5,892 nt of DNA from Candidatus Woesearchaeota archaeon. GTDB taxonomy: Archaea > Nanobdellota > Nanobdellia > Woesearchaeales > 21-14-0-10-32-9. This document shows, piece by piece, positions 1 to 5,271 of this stretch. The position numbers were made by a program, and so were the translations under genes. The stretch spans positions 1 through 5,892 of the forward strand of contig PWWA01000068.1 in assembly GCA_003562145.1 (NCBI GenBank), read 5' to 3'. The stretch's first letter is position 1. Every line of letters begins with the position of its first letter. The notes below the pieces were generated by a model, which did no database searches, had not been told where the DNA came from, and saw only the letters and a program-made list of their open reading frames with translations.

Positions 1-233
1 AACGAATTGAAACCATCAATTTCAATTTCAAATGGTGTTATATTTTTGGAAAGATTATCCAAGTATTCAATAAATGGTTTTAATTTCTTTACTTTAAATG
101 GTGGTTTAATAGTAATATGTGGGCTCTGTCTTAATCCCCAACATAAACCAAACTTTTCGCATAACTCTAGTTCTAATTTCCGAGAGTAGTTATGACATTC
201 ATCATCCAAGAGTATTGCAAATCCGATATCCAT
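1..233 (-). CDS. 2H phosphoesterase / 2'-5' RNA ligase-like protein, N-terminal part
   Basis: This frame is open on the minus strand from an ATG at 233 to the window edge, giving 77 residues with no stop; the 3' end is cut by the window. Residues 37-46 read SPHITIKPPF, containing the H-x-T signature (H39, T41) of the 2H phosphoesterase superfamily (LigT/ThpR, 2',3'-cyclic phosphodiesterases). It follows an N-terminal strand (MDIGFAILLDD) and a helix, as is usual in the family. Members normally have about 170-190 residues and a second H-x-T motif, which would lie outside the window. Known relatives act on RNA ends carrying cyclic or 2'-5' phosphates; the substrate here cannot be told. The start is supported by a TATA-like box about 26 nt upstream, which implies a leaderless transcript. 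The methyltransferase gene lies 36 nt upstream on the same strand. Family assignment is fairly sure, exact role unknown. Confidence 0.8.
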   Translation of the reverse strand, partial: MDIGFAILLDDECHNYSRKLELELCEKFGLCWGLRQSPHITIKPPFKVKKLKPFIEYLDNLSKNITPFEIEIDGFNS

Positions 234-253
234 TTTTATAATTATGTTTGATG

Positions 254-265
254 ATATTTAATAAA
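254..265 (-). promoter_or_regulatory. TATA-type promoter of the 2H phosphoesterase gene
   Basis: The minus strand reads TTTATTAAATAT here. Its centre is about 26 nt before the ATG at 233, so transcription would begin at or next to the start codon. No Shine-Dalgarno sequence is visible in the short interval, which fits a leaderless archaeal gene. The box lies just downstream of the methyltransferase stop codon, so the 2H gene probably has its own promoter. Confidence 0.55.
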
Positions 266-269
266 TTAT

Positions 270-926
270 CTATTTTTTCTGCAAAAATATTGCCCCAAAA
301 GTATATGGTTGATTGTCAAATTTAGGATTTACAAGATATGTTTTCCCATTATCAAAAAACTGATTATTCCCAAATAACTCAAAATGTCCTGTTGAAAGAA
401 ATGCTCTTTCAATATCTCCTCTTGTTGAAAGCCTATTTTCAAAACCTGTATCTGGACTTACAGGATAAACATCGGGTGCTGGATTTTTGTAATCAAAAGT
501 AACTGATAATATCCCTTGGGGTTTTAAACATCTTGCAATTTCCCGTAACGCAAGTTGTTTGACTTTAAACTCTAGGTGTTCAAATACACAGACCGAATAA
601 GCATGATCAAAAAATTCGTCAGGAAAATCAAGTTTTCGCATATCCATATGATAAGAAGACATATTCCAACCCATCCCTTCACTTAACCTACGTCCATTTT
701 CAACAATTTCTTCATTAGAATCTATGGAATGTACTTCAATTCCCAGAGAGGCAAGATAGCTGCTAAATAAAGAAGAAGTTCCTCCAGCATCCAAAACAAC
801 ATCATCTTTTTGCAGTTTAGGACTGTTTGTCAAAACAGTACAAATTTCCCAATATAGATACCATGGAAATCTTCCATCATCTACTGCTCCAGAAAGTGGT
901 TTATAATCAGTGCCTCTGTTATCCAT
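270..926 (-). CDS. Class I SAM-dependent methyltransferase (Methyltransf_11-like)
   Basis: A 218-residue protein with a Rossmann-type methyltransferase core. Motif I is VVLDAGGTSS (residues 43-52), with D46 starting the SAM-binding loop. The acidic residue after strand 2 is D69 in HSID. A DFPDEFFD stretch ends at D107, followed by FEHLE (115-119), and motif III lies around CLKPQGILSVTFDY (133-146). The C-terminal 70 residues may shape the substrate pocket. Substrate is unknown; related small methyltransferases act on metabolites, lipids or sugars. The ATG at 926 has only a weak upstream AGGTATC and no TATA box at the usual distance. The frame stays open upstream for nine more codons (LDESRQGIG) before a TGA, so the true N-terminus may be lost or start at a rare codon. 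The gene is AT-rich and sits in an accessory-looking stretch. Fold is confident, role is not. Confidence 0.85.
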   Translation of the reverse strand: MDNRGTDYKPLSGAVDDGRFPWYLYWEICTVLTNSPKLQKDDVVLDAGGTSSLFSSYLASLGIEVHSIDSNEEIVENGRRLSEGMGWNMSSYHMDMRKLDFPDEFFDHAYSVCVFEHLEFKVKQLALREIARCLKPQGILSVTFDYKNPAPDVYPVSPDTGFENRLSTRGDIERAFLSTGHFELFGNNQFFDNGKTYLVNPKFDNQPYTFGAIFLQKK

Positions 927-964
927 TCCGATACCTTGTCGACTTTCATCCAGTCATTGGAGGA

Positions 965-1132
965 ATGATAATTCTTGTAATATTAGCTGTTGTTTGGTAT
1001 GCTTTAGGACCACACCCTATAGGGATGAATAGGCCTGGATTAGTAAGCTGGGGGTTACCTGTACTTATTACTCTGCTAGCCATAAAAAAATATTATGATT
1101 CATTCTGGGAGAAGAATAGAACTCCTGTTTGA
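965..1132 (+). CDS. Small membrane protein, possibly 5'-truncated
   Basis: From ATG 965 the frame encodes 55 residues. A hydrophobic helix (MIILVILAVVWYALG) is followed by a polar PHPIGMNRPG turn, a second hydrophobic stretch (VSWGLPVLITLLAI) and a basic/aromatic tail (KKYYDSFWEKN), the layout of a two-pass membrane protein. The sequence just before the ATG (HPVIGG in frame) looks like natural continuation of the protein. The GGAGG at 959-963 is only 1 nt from the ATG, too close to work, and there is no TATA box near 939. Extending the frame upstream would overlap the divergent methyltransferase gene antisense. I read this as a gene that has lost its first residues, or one whose start is unclear. 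A T-rich run follows the stop. I recognise no family; a non-functional remnant is a real possibility. Confidence 0.5.
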   Translation: MIILVILAVVWYALGPHPIGMNRPGLVSWGLPVLITLLAIKKYYDSFWEKNRTPV

Positions 1133-1135
1133 AAA

Positions 1136-1147
1136 TTTTTCTTTTTT
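1136..1147 (+). terminator. T-rich archaeal-type terminator
   Basis: TTTTTCTTTTTT begins 4 nt after the stop codon of the small membrane protein. Archaeal RNA polymerase commonly terminates at such T-tracts on the coding strand without needing a hairpin. Position and orientation support the idea that the upstream frame is, or once was, a transcribed gene. Confidence 0.45.
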
Positions 1148-1171
1148 GGACTTCTCCGCTCCAGTAGGTGC

Positions 1172-1192
1172 TCGACTTCTTCTTTCAGTCGA
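1172..1192. repeat. Small inverted repeat in the intergenic region
   Basis: TCGACT and AGTCGA are separated by 9 pyrimidine-rich bases, so a 6-bp stem is possible. It lies between the plus-strand membrane protein and the end of the minus-strand nucleotidyltransferase and could help end transcription from either side. The stem is short, so chance is possible. Confidence 0.25.
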
Positions 1193-1224
1193 AGGAATTT
1201 AACCTTGATTAAATCCAATTGCCC

Positions 1225-1683
1225 CTATGCGCGCTCTAAGAATTCTTGAATTAAATGGGCTTTATGCTCACGATTTGTTTCTGCATAAGTTTGTGCTTCT
1301 GCCTCTAAAGTAAAACAAGGTATTATAATATCATCAATTTTCTTCTTTGTTAATTTATTCGCTAATAATTTGCTAACATACTCGCCCGTATCTCTTTCAC
1401 CTAAAATCTGAACTTCTACATCTCCAATTTCTAATTTCACTTCCCAACCAGGCTCGTCTGTTAGAGGTTTCAATTCCTTGATGGCAGAAGCATTATAATC
1501 TGAAAAGATTTCTCGCATTTTTTCCAAATCTTTTAATTGCACAACAATATCCAAATCGTGAGGATTTACATCCATTCCCTGTAATTGCATATTTGTACTT
1601 CCGATTAAAGCCCATTTAATGTTATTTTCATTCAGTAGTATGTGAATTATTTTGATTGCATTTTTGAAGTTTTCATTTATCAT
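1225..1683 (-). CDS. Stand-alone nucleotidyltransferase (pol beta-like fold)
   Basis: A 152-residue protein with the hallmarks of the pol beta-type nucleotidyltransferase superfamily. An N-terminal helix is followed by WALIGSTNMQLQG with the G28-S29 nucleotide-binding turn, then the metal-binding pair D43-x-D45 in PHDLDIVVQ. A likely third carboxylate is E90 in the strand GDVEVQILGE. The remaining 55 residues are mostly polar and probably helical. The layout resembles small AadB/KNTase-like and other stand-alone nucleotidyltransferases, which transfer NMP to small molecules, proteins or RNA; the target here is unknown. No HEPN partner is next to it, which argues against an ordinary MNT-HEPN toxin-antitoxin pair. 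A TATA-like box lies 26 nt before the ATG, so the gene is probably leaderless. It is bounded by an imperfect inverted repeat, which hints at acquisition as a unit. Confidence 0.8.
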   Translation of the reverse strand: MINENFKNAIKIIHILLNENNIKWALIGSTNMQLQGMDVNPHDLDIVVQLKDLEKMREIFSDYNASAIKELKPLTDEPGWEVKLEIGDVEVQILGERDTGEYVSKLLANKLTKKKIDDIIIPCFTLEAEAQTYAETNREHKAHLIQEFLERA

Positions 1684-1702
1684 CTATTCAACATAATTCT
1701 TG

Positions 1703-1713
1703 TTATTTAATAA
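1703..1713 (-). promoter_or_regulatory. TATA-type promoter of the nucleotidyltransferase gene
   Basis: The minus strand reads TTATTAAATAA, centred about 25-26 nt upstream of the ATG at 1683. This is the spacing expected for a leaderless archaeal transcript, and no ribosome binding site is seen in between. The box nearly abuts the stop codon of the DUF5320-like frame (1716-1718). Confidence 0.55.
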
Positions 1714-1715
1714 CT

Positions 1716-1817
1716 TTACCATAACGCGCGCTTCGGGGCAACTCCTTCGCAATTTCCCATTTGCATTCCTGTTTTTGGTCCTTTTCCTTCTGGTCCTGTT
1801 CCGTCTTTATTTGGCAT
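1716..1817 (-). CDS. DUF5320-like short Gly-rich peptide, possibly truncated
   Basis: A 33-residue frame starts at an ATG at 1817, preceded 5 nt upstream by a strong Shine-Dalgarno sequence (GGGAGGGAT). Its first 23 residues run MPNKDGTGPEGKGPKTG then MQMGNC. They match the start typical of DUF5320-type proteins of archaea and candidate-phyla bacteria (MP..DGTGP.G.GP.TGRGMG.C). Function of that family is unknown, though members often lie near iron-molybdenum-cofactor-like NifX/NifB-fold genes. Family proteins are usually longer, about 50-120 residues. Here the sequence leaves the family pattern after the Cys and ends GVAPKRALW, and that tail is encoded by the right arm of the inverted repeat (1726-1741). 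I therefore suspect 3' replacement or truncation. The strong ribosome site argues for translation. Confidence 0.6.
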   Translation of the reverse strand: MPNKDGTGPEGKGPKTGMQMGNCEGVAPKRALW

Positions 1818-1822
1818 TTTTT

Positions 1823-1831
1823 ATCCCTCCC
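1823..1831 (-). promoter_or_regulatory. Ribosome binding site of the DUF5320-like gene
   Basis: GGGAGGGAT on the minus strand lies 5 nt before the ATG at 1817. It pairs well with the archaeal anti-Shine-Dalgarno sequence and fixes the start of this very short gene. It contrasts with most longer genes in the window, which appear leaderless. Confidence 0.6.
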
Positions 1832-1860
1832 AACACATAGTTATGAATATATATTTTTTA

Positions 1861-1872
1861 TTCTATATACAT
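1861..1872 (-). promoter_or_regulatory. Candidate promoter for the DUF5320-like gene
   Basis: The minus strand reads ATGTATATAGAA. A start site about 26 nt downstream would fall near 1840 and leave a leader of about 22 nt carrying the ribosome site at 1823-1831. A second AT-rich box (1846-1858) is closer but would put the start inside that ribosome site, so I favour this one. It forms a divergent promoter pair with the box at 1895-1902. Confidence 0.4.
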
Positions 1873-1894
1873 ATTTTGTTTTTTATGGAAAGAA

Positions 1895-1902
1895 TTATAT
1901 AT
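1895..1902 (+). promoter_or_regulatory. TATA box of the Cys-rich lipoprotein gene
   Basis: TTATATAT sits on the plus strand. Transcription would start near 1924-1927, just before the GTG at 1929 and slightly after the TTG at 1920. This geometry favours GTG 1929 as the start, with a leader of only a few bases. Confidence 0.5.
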
Positions 1903-1928
1903 CCTAAAACAAAATATCCTTGCTACAA

Positions 1929-2861
1929 GTGGCGAAAACTGCCTTGAGGGACGTTGCACTCGTATTAATCTTAGGATTCACACTGCTTCTCCTCGCATCC
2001 TGCGACAGAAAGCCTGAAGGTATGACTTGGCAGGACTTCGCCATATTAACAGGGGATCATTCTAAGTGTGACAGCGCTTCCCACCCAGACGTTTGCAGGG
2101 CAGGGTTCACACAAGCTACGGGTGATGGCAGTGCCTGCAACAAGATAAGGGATGAAGATTGGAGAAATACTTGTTTTGGCTTTGCTACAGGTGCAAAAAC
2201 AGAAACCATAGACATCGACGAATATGACCCTATTGATTTCGGCGTTTGCAGGTATGATAGTGACTGCCCAGATATCTGTGAAGGAACAGTCAGGTGGAAG
2301 CAAGGCTGCAACCCCAGGGAGGGCGTTTGCATTAAGACATTTGAATACCCTTGCAAGGATGAAAAAGAAATGTTTGGAAGCCATTCCTTTGGAAAAACAT
2401 GCGTGGAATGCGTTTGTGTCAGGGACGAAGAAGCAATAGAAGTCAAAAAGAAAGAGTTGGAGAACAAGAAAAAAGAAATTTCTGACGAGGTTAAAGACAT
2501 GCTTGCTTCCAAGCAAGAAGTACAAATGGTTTGGATACCATACTACTTTGAAAGGTGCCAGAGCGCCTTAAGCGATGTAACAAGCAAACTAATCGTTGAC
2601 ACGGCCTTAATGCTTAAGTCGCCTCCGACCAATTTAAGGGACATAACCACTTCACACACAGAATCATTAGCAAACGAATTATTGTCAAAAACCACTTCTT
2701 CCAATACTGAGATGAGCGTAGAAGAATTCATAGCGTGGAACTGCAACTACTACAACGCTTTATACCAGGACTTGAATGTCTATGATAAGAAGATAGAGCT
2801 AAAGCAGGAAGAATACAAGGCAATAAGCCAGGAATTAGAGGCTTTCCCCATTTTGAAATAG
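1929..2861 (+). CDS. Cys-rich predicted surface lipoprotein, DPANN-type
   Basis: A 310-residue protein from GTG 1929; an upstream TTG at 1920 would add three residues. The N-terminus is a signal peptide with a hydrophobic core (VALVLILGFTLLLL) and a lipobox ending L-A-S-C25, so a lipid-anchored extracytoplasmic protein is likely. Fifteen further cysteines follow. Residues 47-82 hold two copies of a C...C/A..T/C..I...W..TC-type unit. Residues 107-142 follow the pattern C..DSDC...CEG.....GC......C......C, which I recall from Cys-rich DPANN surface proteins. CVECVCV is at 158-164. A charged coiled-coil-like segment (about 168-197) leads to a mostly helical C-terminal half with two Cys (210, 272) and a final Lys/Glu helix. 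Paired Cys suggest disulfides outside the cell, though metal binding is possible. The membrane protein gene follows 59 nt later. No function is assigned. Confidence 0.8.
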   Translation: MAKTALRDVALVLILGFTLLLLASCDRKPEGMTWQDFAILTGDHSKCDSASHPDVCRAGFTQATGDGSACNKIRDEDWRNTCFGFATGAKTETIDIDEYDPIDFGVCRYDSDCPDICEGTVRWKQGCNPREGVCIKTFEYPCKDEKEMFGSHSFGKTCVECVCVRDEEAIEVKKKELENKKKEISDEVKDMLASKQEVQMVWIPYYFERCQSALSDVTSKLIVDTALMLKSPPTNLRDITTSHTESLANELLSKTTSSNTEMSVEEFIAWNCNYYNALYQDLNVYDKKIELKQEEYKAISQELEAFPILK

Positions 2862-2908
2862 GAATACGCGTTTAGCGAATGTTAGGGCATGGCACACTGA
2901 ATTGTGGT

Positions 2909-2915
2909 GGAGGTG
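2909..2915 (+). promoter_or_regulatory. Ribosome binding site deciding the start of the small membrane protein
   Basis: GGAGGTG lies 5 nt before ATG 2921 and is a near-perfect archaeal Shine-Dalgarno match. It selects ATG 2921 over the in-frame ATG at 2879. A strong internal site also fits translation from a polycistronic message that begins at the lipoprotein gene. Confidence 0.75.
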
Positions 2916-2920
2916 TTGAT

Positions 2921-3139
2921 ATGGGCAAAGAAAAGAAGTTGATGTATGGTGGTTCGCTGAAGCACTGGACTACGTTGGACATGGGTTTGTTTAAGTTTTC
3001 AATGATAGTGTTCACGCTTTTCTTGATAAGCGTGTGGCCCCAGTTCACGATCTGGGTTATTGGGACGCATTGGGCTTGGTTCCTCGCGGCATGGGTGCTT
3101 CTTGCAATACCGCCATTAGCTAAGTATTGTAAGAAGTAA
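2921..3139 (+). CDS. Small two-pass membrane protein, conserved hypothetical
   Basis: A 72-residue protein starting at ATG 2921, chosen because of the strong GGAGGTG 5 nt upstream. After a basic, soluble N-terminus (MGKEKKLMYGGSLKHW) come two hydrophobic segments. These are about residues 20-39 (GLFKFSMIVFTLFLISVWP) and about 49-68 (THWAWFLAAWVLLAIPPLA). It closes with a basic KYCKK tail, and five tryptophans sit mainly at membrane interfaces. The positive-inside rule suggests that both ends are cytoplasmic. The style matches short membrane proteins that recur in DPANN genomes, but I cannot name a family or function. It lies 59 nt after the Cys-rich lipoprotein with no promoter seen between, so the two are probably one operon. 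A separate leaderless promoter for rad50 follows. Confidence 0.75.
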   Translation: MGKEKKLMYGGSLKHWTTLDMGLFKFSMIVFTLFLISVWPQFTIWVIGTHWAWFLAAWVLLAIPPLAKYCKK

Positions 3140-3159
3140 ACTGTGGTTTTGGAAAACTA

Positions 3160-3168
3160 ATTTAAAGA
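3160..3168 (+). promoter_or_regulatory. TATA-type promoter of the rad50-like gene
   Basis: ATTTAAAGA, preceded by a purine-rich BRE-like GGAAAAC (3151-3157), is centred about 26 nt before ATG 3190. There is no convincing ribosome site, so a leaderless message starting at ATG 3190 is the simplest reading. It argues against the TTG at 3181 as start. Confidence 0.6.
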
Positions 3169-3189
3169 AATAGCTACTCCTTGTGGTTG

Positions 3190-5271
3190 ATGTTGCTTAA
3201 AAGGATTAGGCTTAAGAATATAAGGTCTTACGAGGAACTGGAACTGGGGTTCAGGGAGGGCTCTACGCTACTGGCAGGGGATATTGGTAGTGGGAAGAGC
3301 ACTATTCTTTTAAGCGTGGAATTTGCTTTGTTTGGCTTAATCCGAAGCTTTATTACAGGCGAAACCCTGTTAAGGCATGGCTGTAAGTCCGGGGAAGTCG
3401 AATTGGAATTCAAGCTGGAAGATAATGAAATTACTGTTCTTCGGTCTTTGAAGAGGACTAATAATGGCGTGGTGCAGGACAACGGTTTTTTCTCTGTTAA
3501 TGGTGTTAAGACGGATGCTACGCCTGTTGAGATTAAGTCTAAAATAATTAGCTTGCTAGGCTACCCTGAGGACTTGGTTTCTAAGTCTAAGTCGTTAATA
3601 TATCGTTACACGGTTTATACGCCGCAGGAGGAAATGAAAAGAATTCTTTTTATGCCGGCGGATGAAAGGCTTGAAACAATAAGGAAATTGTTTGATATTG
3701 ACAAATACAAAAGAATTAGGGAGAATGCTTCGTTGCATGCTAAGACGCTGAGGGCTGAGGTGAAGGGCTTGCGCTTGGCCGCGGAAGGCATTAATGGCGT
3801 AAAGGAAAAGATAAAGGTTGTTGAACAAAATAAATTTGAAAAAAAAGCTTTGTTACAAGAAAAAATTGAGGAACTCGTTGCGCAGAAGCAAAGGGAAAAG
3901 AAGGCTTTGGAGAAGCTTGAGTTAATGGAGGAGGAGGGAAAAAAGCTTTTTGAGATCAATAAGAAGATAGAGCTGAACAGGGAAAAGCATGCGTATGCTG
4001 CTTCCAATATCAAATTGGTTAGGGAAAGAATTGTTTCTGCGAGGGAGGAATTAGGGGAGCCTCTTAGTGCCCCTCCAGGGGAAGTCAAGGATGTTTCCGT
4101 TGTTAAGAGTGACTTGGAGAAGTATAAGGACTTGCTAAGGGAAACTAATAATAAATTATTGAATGCCAAAAACAATGTGGCTGTAGTTACGGAAGGCATT
4201 AAGGCTGCTGAAAATGTTATTGGGGGCATTGATGAACTGGATGTGTGCCCTAATTGCAGGCAAAAAGTTGATGAGGCGCACAAAAAAGTGCTTGTAAAAG
4301 AGGAAAAGGAAAAGATGAGGAAGCTTGAAGAAAGAAAAAATACTTTGTCCGAATTCGTAGGCAAGGCGGAGAACAATTTAATGGTTATTGAGAGGAAGAT
4401 TGAATCCCTGAACGAGGAATATAATGATGCCCTTGTCATGGTTGAAAAGAGGAAGTCTTTTGATGAGAAGAAGAGGCGAAGGGAATCTGCTCTGAAAGAT
4501 GTGGAAGAGCTGAACAAGAAAAAGATTGTTTTTGAAGAGGAAAAAAAGAGGCTGGAAAAAGAGATTAGGGAACTGGGGGAAGAATCAGATAAGTTGTTGG
4601 TTGATGATAAGCTATTAAGAGAACTGAGGAGTGCGGTGGATGAAGAAAGGGTTAAGACTCGTTCCTTAGAGGTTTTTATTGCGAGGAAGGAAGAGGAATT
4701 GGTTGGCCTGGAAAAAGAAAAAAGTATTCTCTCAGAAGAGCTCCAGGCAAAGGAGGGCGCTGAAAGGGAAGCTAATCATAAGGCTTCGGTGGAGGAATGG
4801 ATATCTAAGAACTTCATTGGGATAGCGGGAGTGGTTGAGAAGCACGTGCTTGGAAGCGTTCACTCTGAATTTTCTAGGCGTTTTGAGGATTGGTTTAACG
4901 TTTTATTGGAGGATGAAAGCATTAGTGCTTCGCTTGATGATGGTTTCTCTCCTGTGGTTGTTCAGAACGGGTTTGATGTCAGCGTTGAAGGTTTGAGTGG
5001 CGGAGAAAAGACGAGTGTTGCGTTGGCGTATAGGCTGGCTTTGAACAGGGTTGTTAATGATTACATGAGCAACGTCAAGACGAGGGACTTGCTGATCTTG
5101 GATGAGCCTACGGATGGTTTTAGCTCGGAGCAATTAGACAAGGTACGGGATGTCTTAAGGGAGCTGAATGTGAGGCAGACTATTATTGTGAGCCATGACG
5201 CTAAGGTGGAGAGTTTCGTGGAGAATGTTGTTAGGGTGGTTAAGGAGGAGCATTCGAGCAGGGTGGCCTAA
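3190..5271 (+). CDS. rad50: Rad50-like zinc-hook SMC-family ATPase
   Basis: A 693-residue ABC/SMC-type ATPase. The N-lobe begins LLKRIRLKNIRSYEE with Walker A GDIGSGKST (30-38) and a Q-loop at Q146 (TPQEE). A long Lys/Glu-rich coiled coil runs about 165-345, with a Pro/Gly break near 290-298. The zinc hook is CPNC (C353, C356), and the return coil runs to about 555. The C-lobe holds signature LSGGEK (602-607), Walker B LLILDEP with D638 and E639, and H-loop H669 (SHD). Order and CxxC hook identify Rad50/SbcC; with Mre11 such proteins tether and process DNA ends. It is shorter than well-studied archaeal Rad50 (about 850-900 residues), mostly in the coils. No mre11, herA or nurA gene lies in the window, so partnership is inferred. 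The start is ATG 3190 rather than TTG 3181, based on the promoter position. It ends in a 4-nt overlap with the convergent zinc-ribbon gene. Confidence 0.92.
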   Translation: MLLKRIRLKNIRSYEELELGFREGSTLLAGDIGSGKSTILLSVEFALFGLIRSFITGETLLRHGCKSGEVELEFKLEDNEITVLRSLKRTNNGVVQDNGFFSVNGVKTDATPVEIKSKIISLLGYPEDLVSKSKSLIYRYTVYTPQEEMKRILFMPADERLETIRKLFDIDKYKRIRENASLHAKTLRAEVKGLRLAAEGINGVKEKIKVVEQNKFEKKALLQEKIEELVAQKQREKKALEKLELMEEEGKKLFEINKKIELNREKHAYAASNIKLVRERIVSAREELGEPLSAPPGEVKDVSVVKSDLEKYKDLLRETNNKLLNAKNNVAVVTEGIKAAENVIGGIDELDVCPNCRQKVDEAHKKVLVKEEKEKMRKLEERKNTLSEFVGKAENNLMVIERKIESLNEEYNDALVMVEKRKSFDEKKRRRESALKDVEELNKKKIVFEEEKKRLEKEIRELGEESDKLLVDDKLLRELRSAVDEERVKTRSLEVFIARKEEELVGLEKEKSILSEELQAKEGAEREANHKASVEEWISKNFIGIAGVVEKHVLGSVHSEFSRRFEDWFNVLLEDESISASLDDGFSPVVVQNGFDVSVEGLSGGEKTSVALAYRLALNRVVNDYMSNVKTRDLLILDEPTDGFSSEQLDKVRDVLRELNVRQTIIVSHDAKVESFVENVVRVVKEEHSSRVA

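Larger units (their letters stand above)
1219..1741. repeat. Imperfect inverted repeat flanking the nucleotidyltransferase gene
   Basis: The plus strand at 1219-1234 reads TTGCCCC-TAT-GCGCGC, and the minus strand at 1741-1726 reads TTGCCCC-GAA-GCGCGC. Thirteen of 16 positions match, and the only differences are the three central bases. The arms enclose the nucleotidyltransferase gene almost exactly: its stop codon is inside the left arm, and the right arm is the end of the DUF5320-like frame. Both arms are GC-rich islands in AT-rich DNA. They could be termini of a small mobile cassette or relics of a recombination site. No target duplication is evident. Function is inferred, the repeat itself is directly visible. 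Confidence 0.45.

Noticed and set aside
7..189. A 60-residue plus-strand frame at the left edge
   Set aside because: The minus strand of the same region encodes a recognisable 2H phosphoesterase start with its own promoter. The plus frame shows no domain or ribosome site.
939..1196. Possible direct repeat TCGACTT...CAGTC...GGA on both sides of the small membrane protein gene
   Set aside because: Only short blocks match and the spacing between them differs. This is within what chance would give.
1190..1750. Integron attC site around the GCGCGTTAT motif
   Set aside because: The flanking heptamers do not meet the RYYYAAC/GTTRRRY consensus and no paired inner boxes sit at a normal attC distance. 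It is kept only as a remark under the inverted-repeat finding.
1225..1817. MNT-HEPN type toxin-antitoxin pair
   Set aside because: The nucleotidyltransferase is present, but the neighbouring frame is a DUF5320-like peptide, not a HEPN protein, and no R-x4-6-H motif was seen nearby.
2046..2525. Two overlapping minus-strand frames of about 150-160 residues opposite the lipoprotein gene
   Set aside because: Both are low-complexity antisense readings of the Cys-rich gene. The plus-strand protein has a signal peptide, ordered Cys patterns and a promoter.
3615..4517. A 300-residue Ser/Phe-rich open frame on the minus strand
   Set aside because: It is the antisense shadow of the Lys/Glu-rich coiled coil of the Rad50-like protein: AAG/GAA codons read in reverse give Phe, Ser and Leu. 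It has no promoter, ribosome site or recognisable domain.
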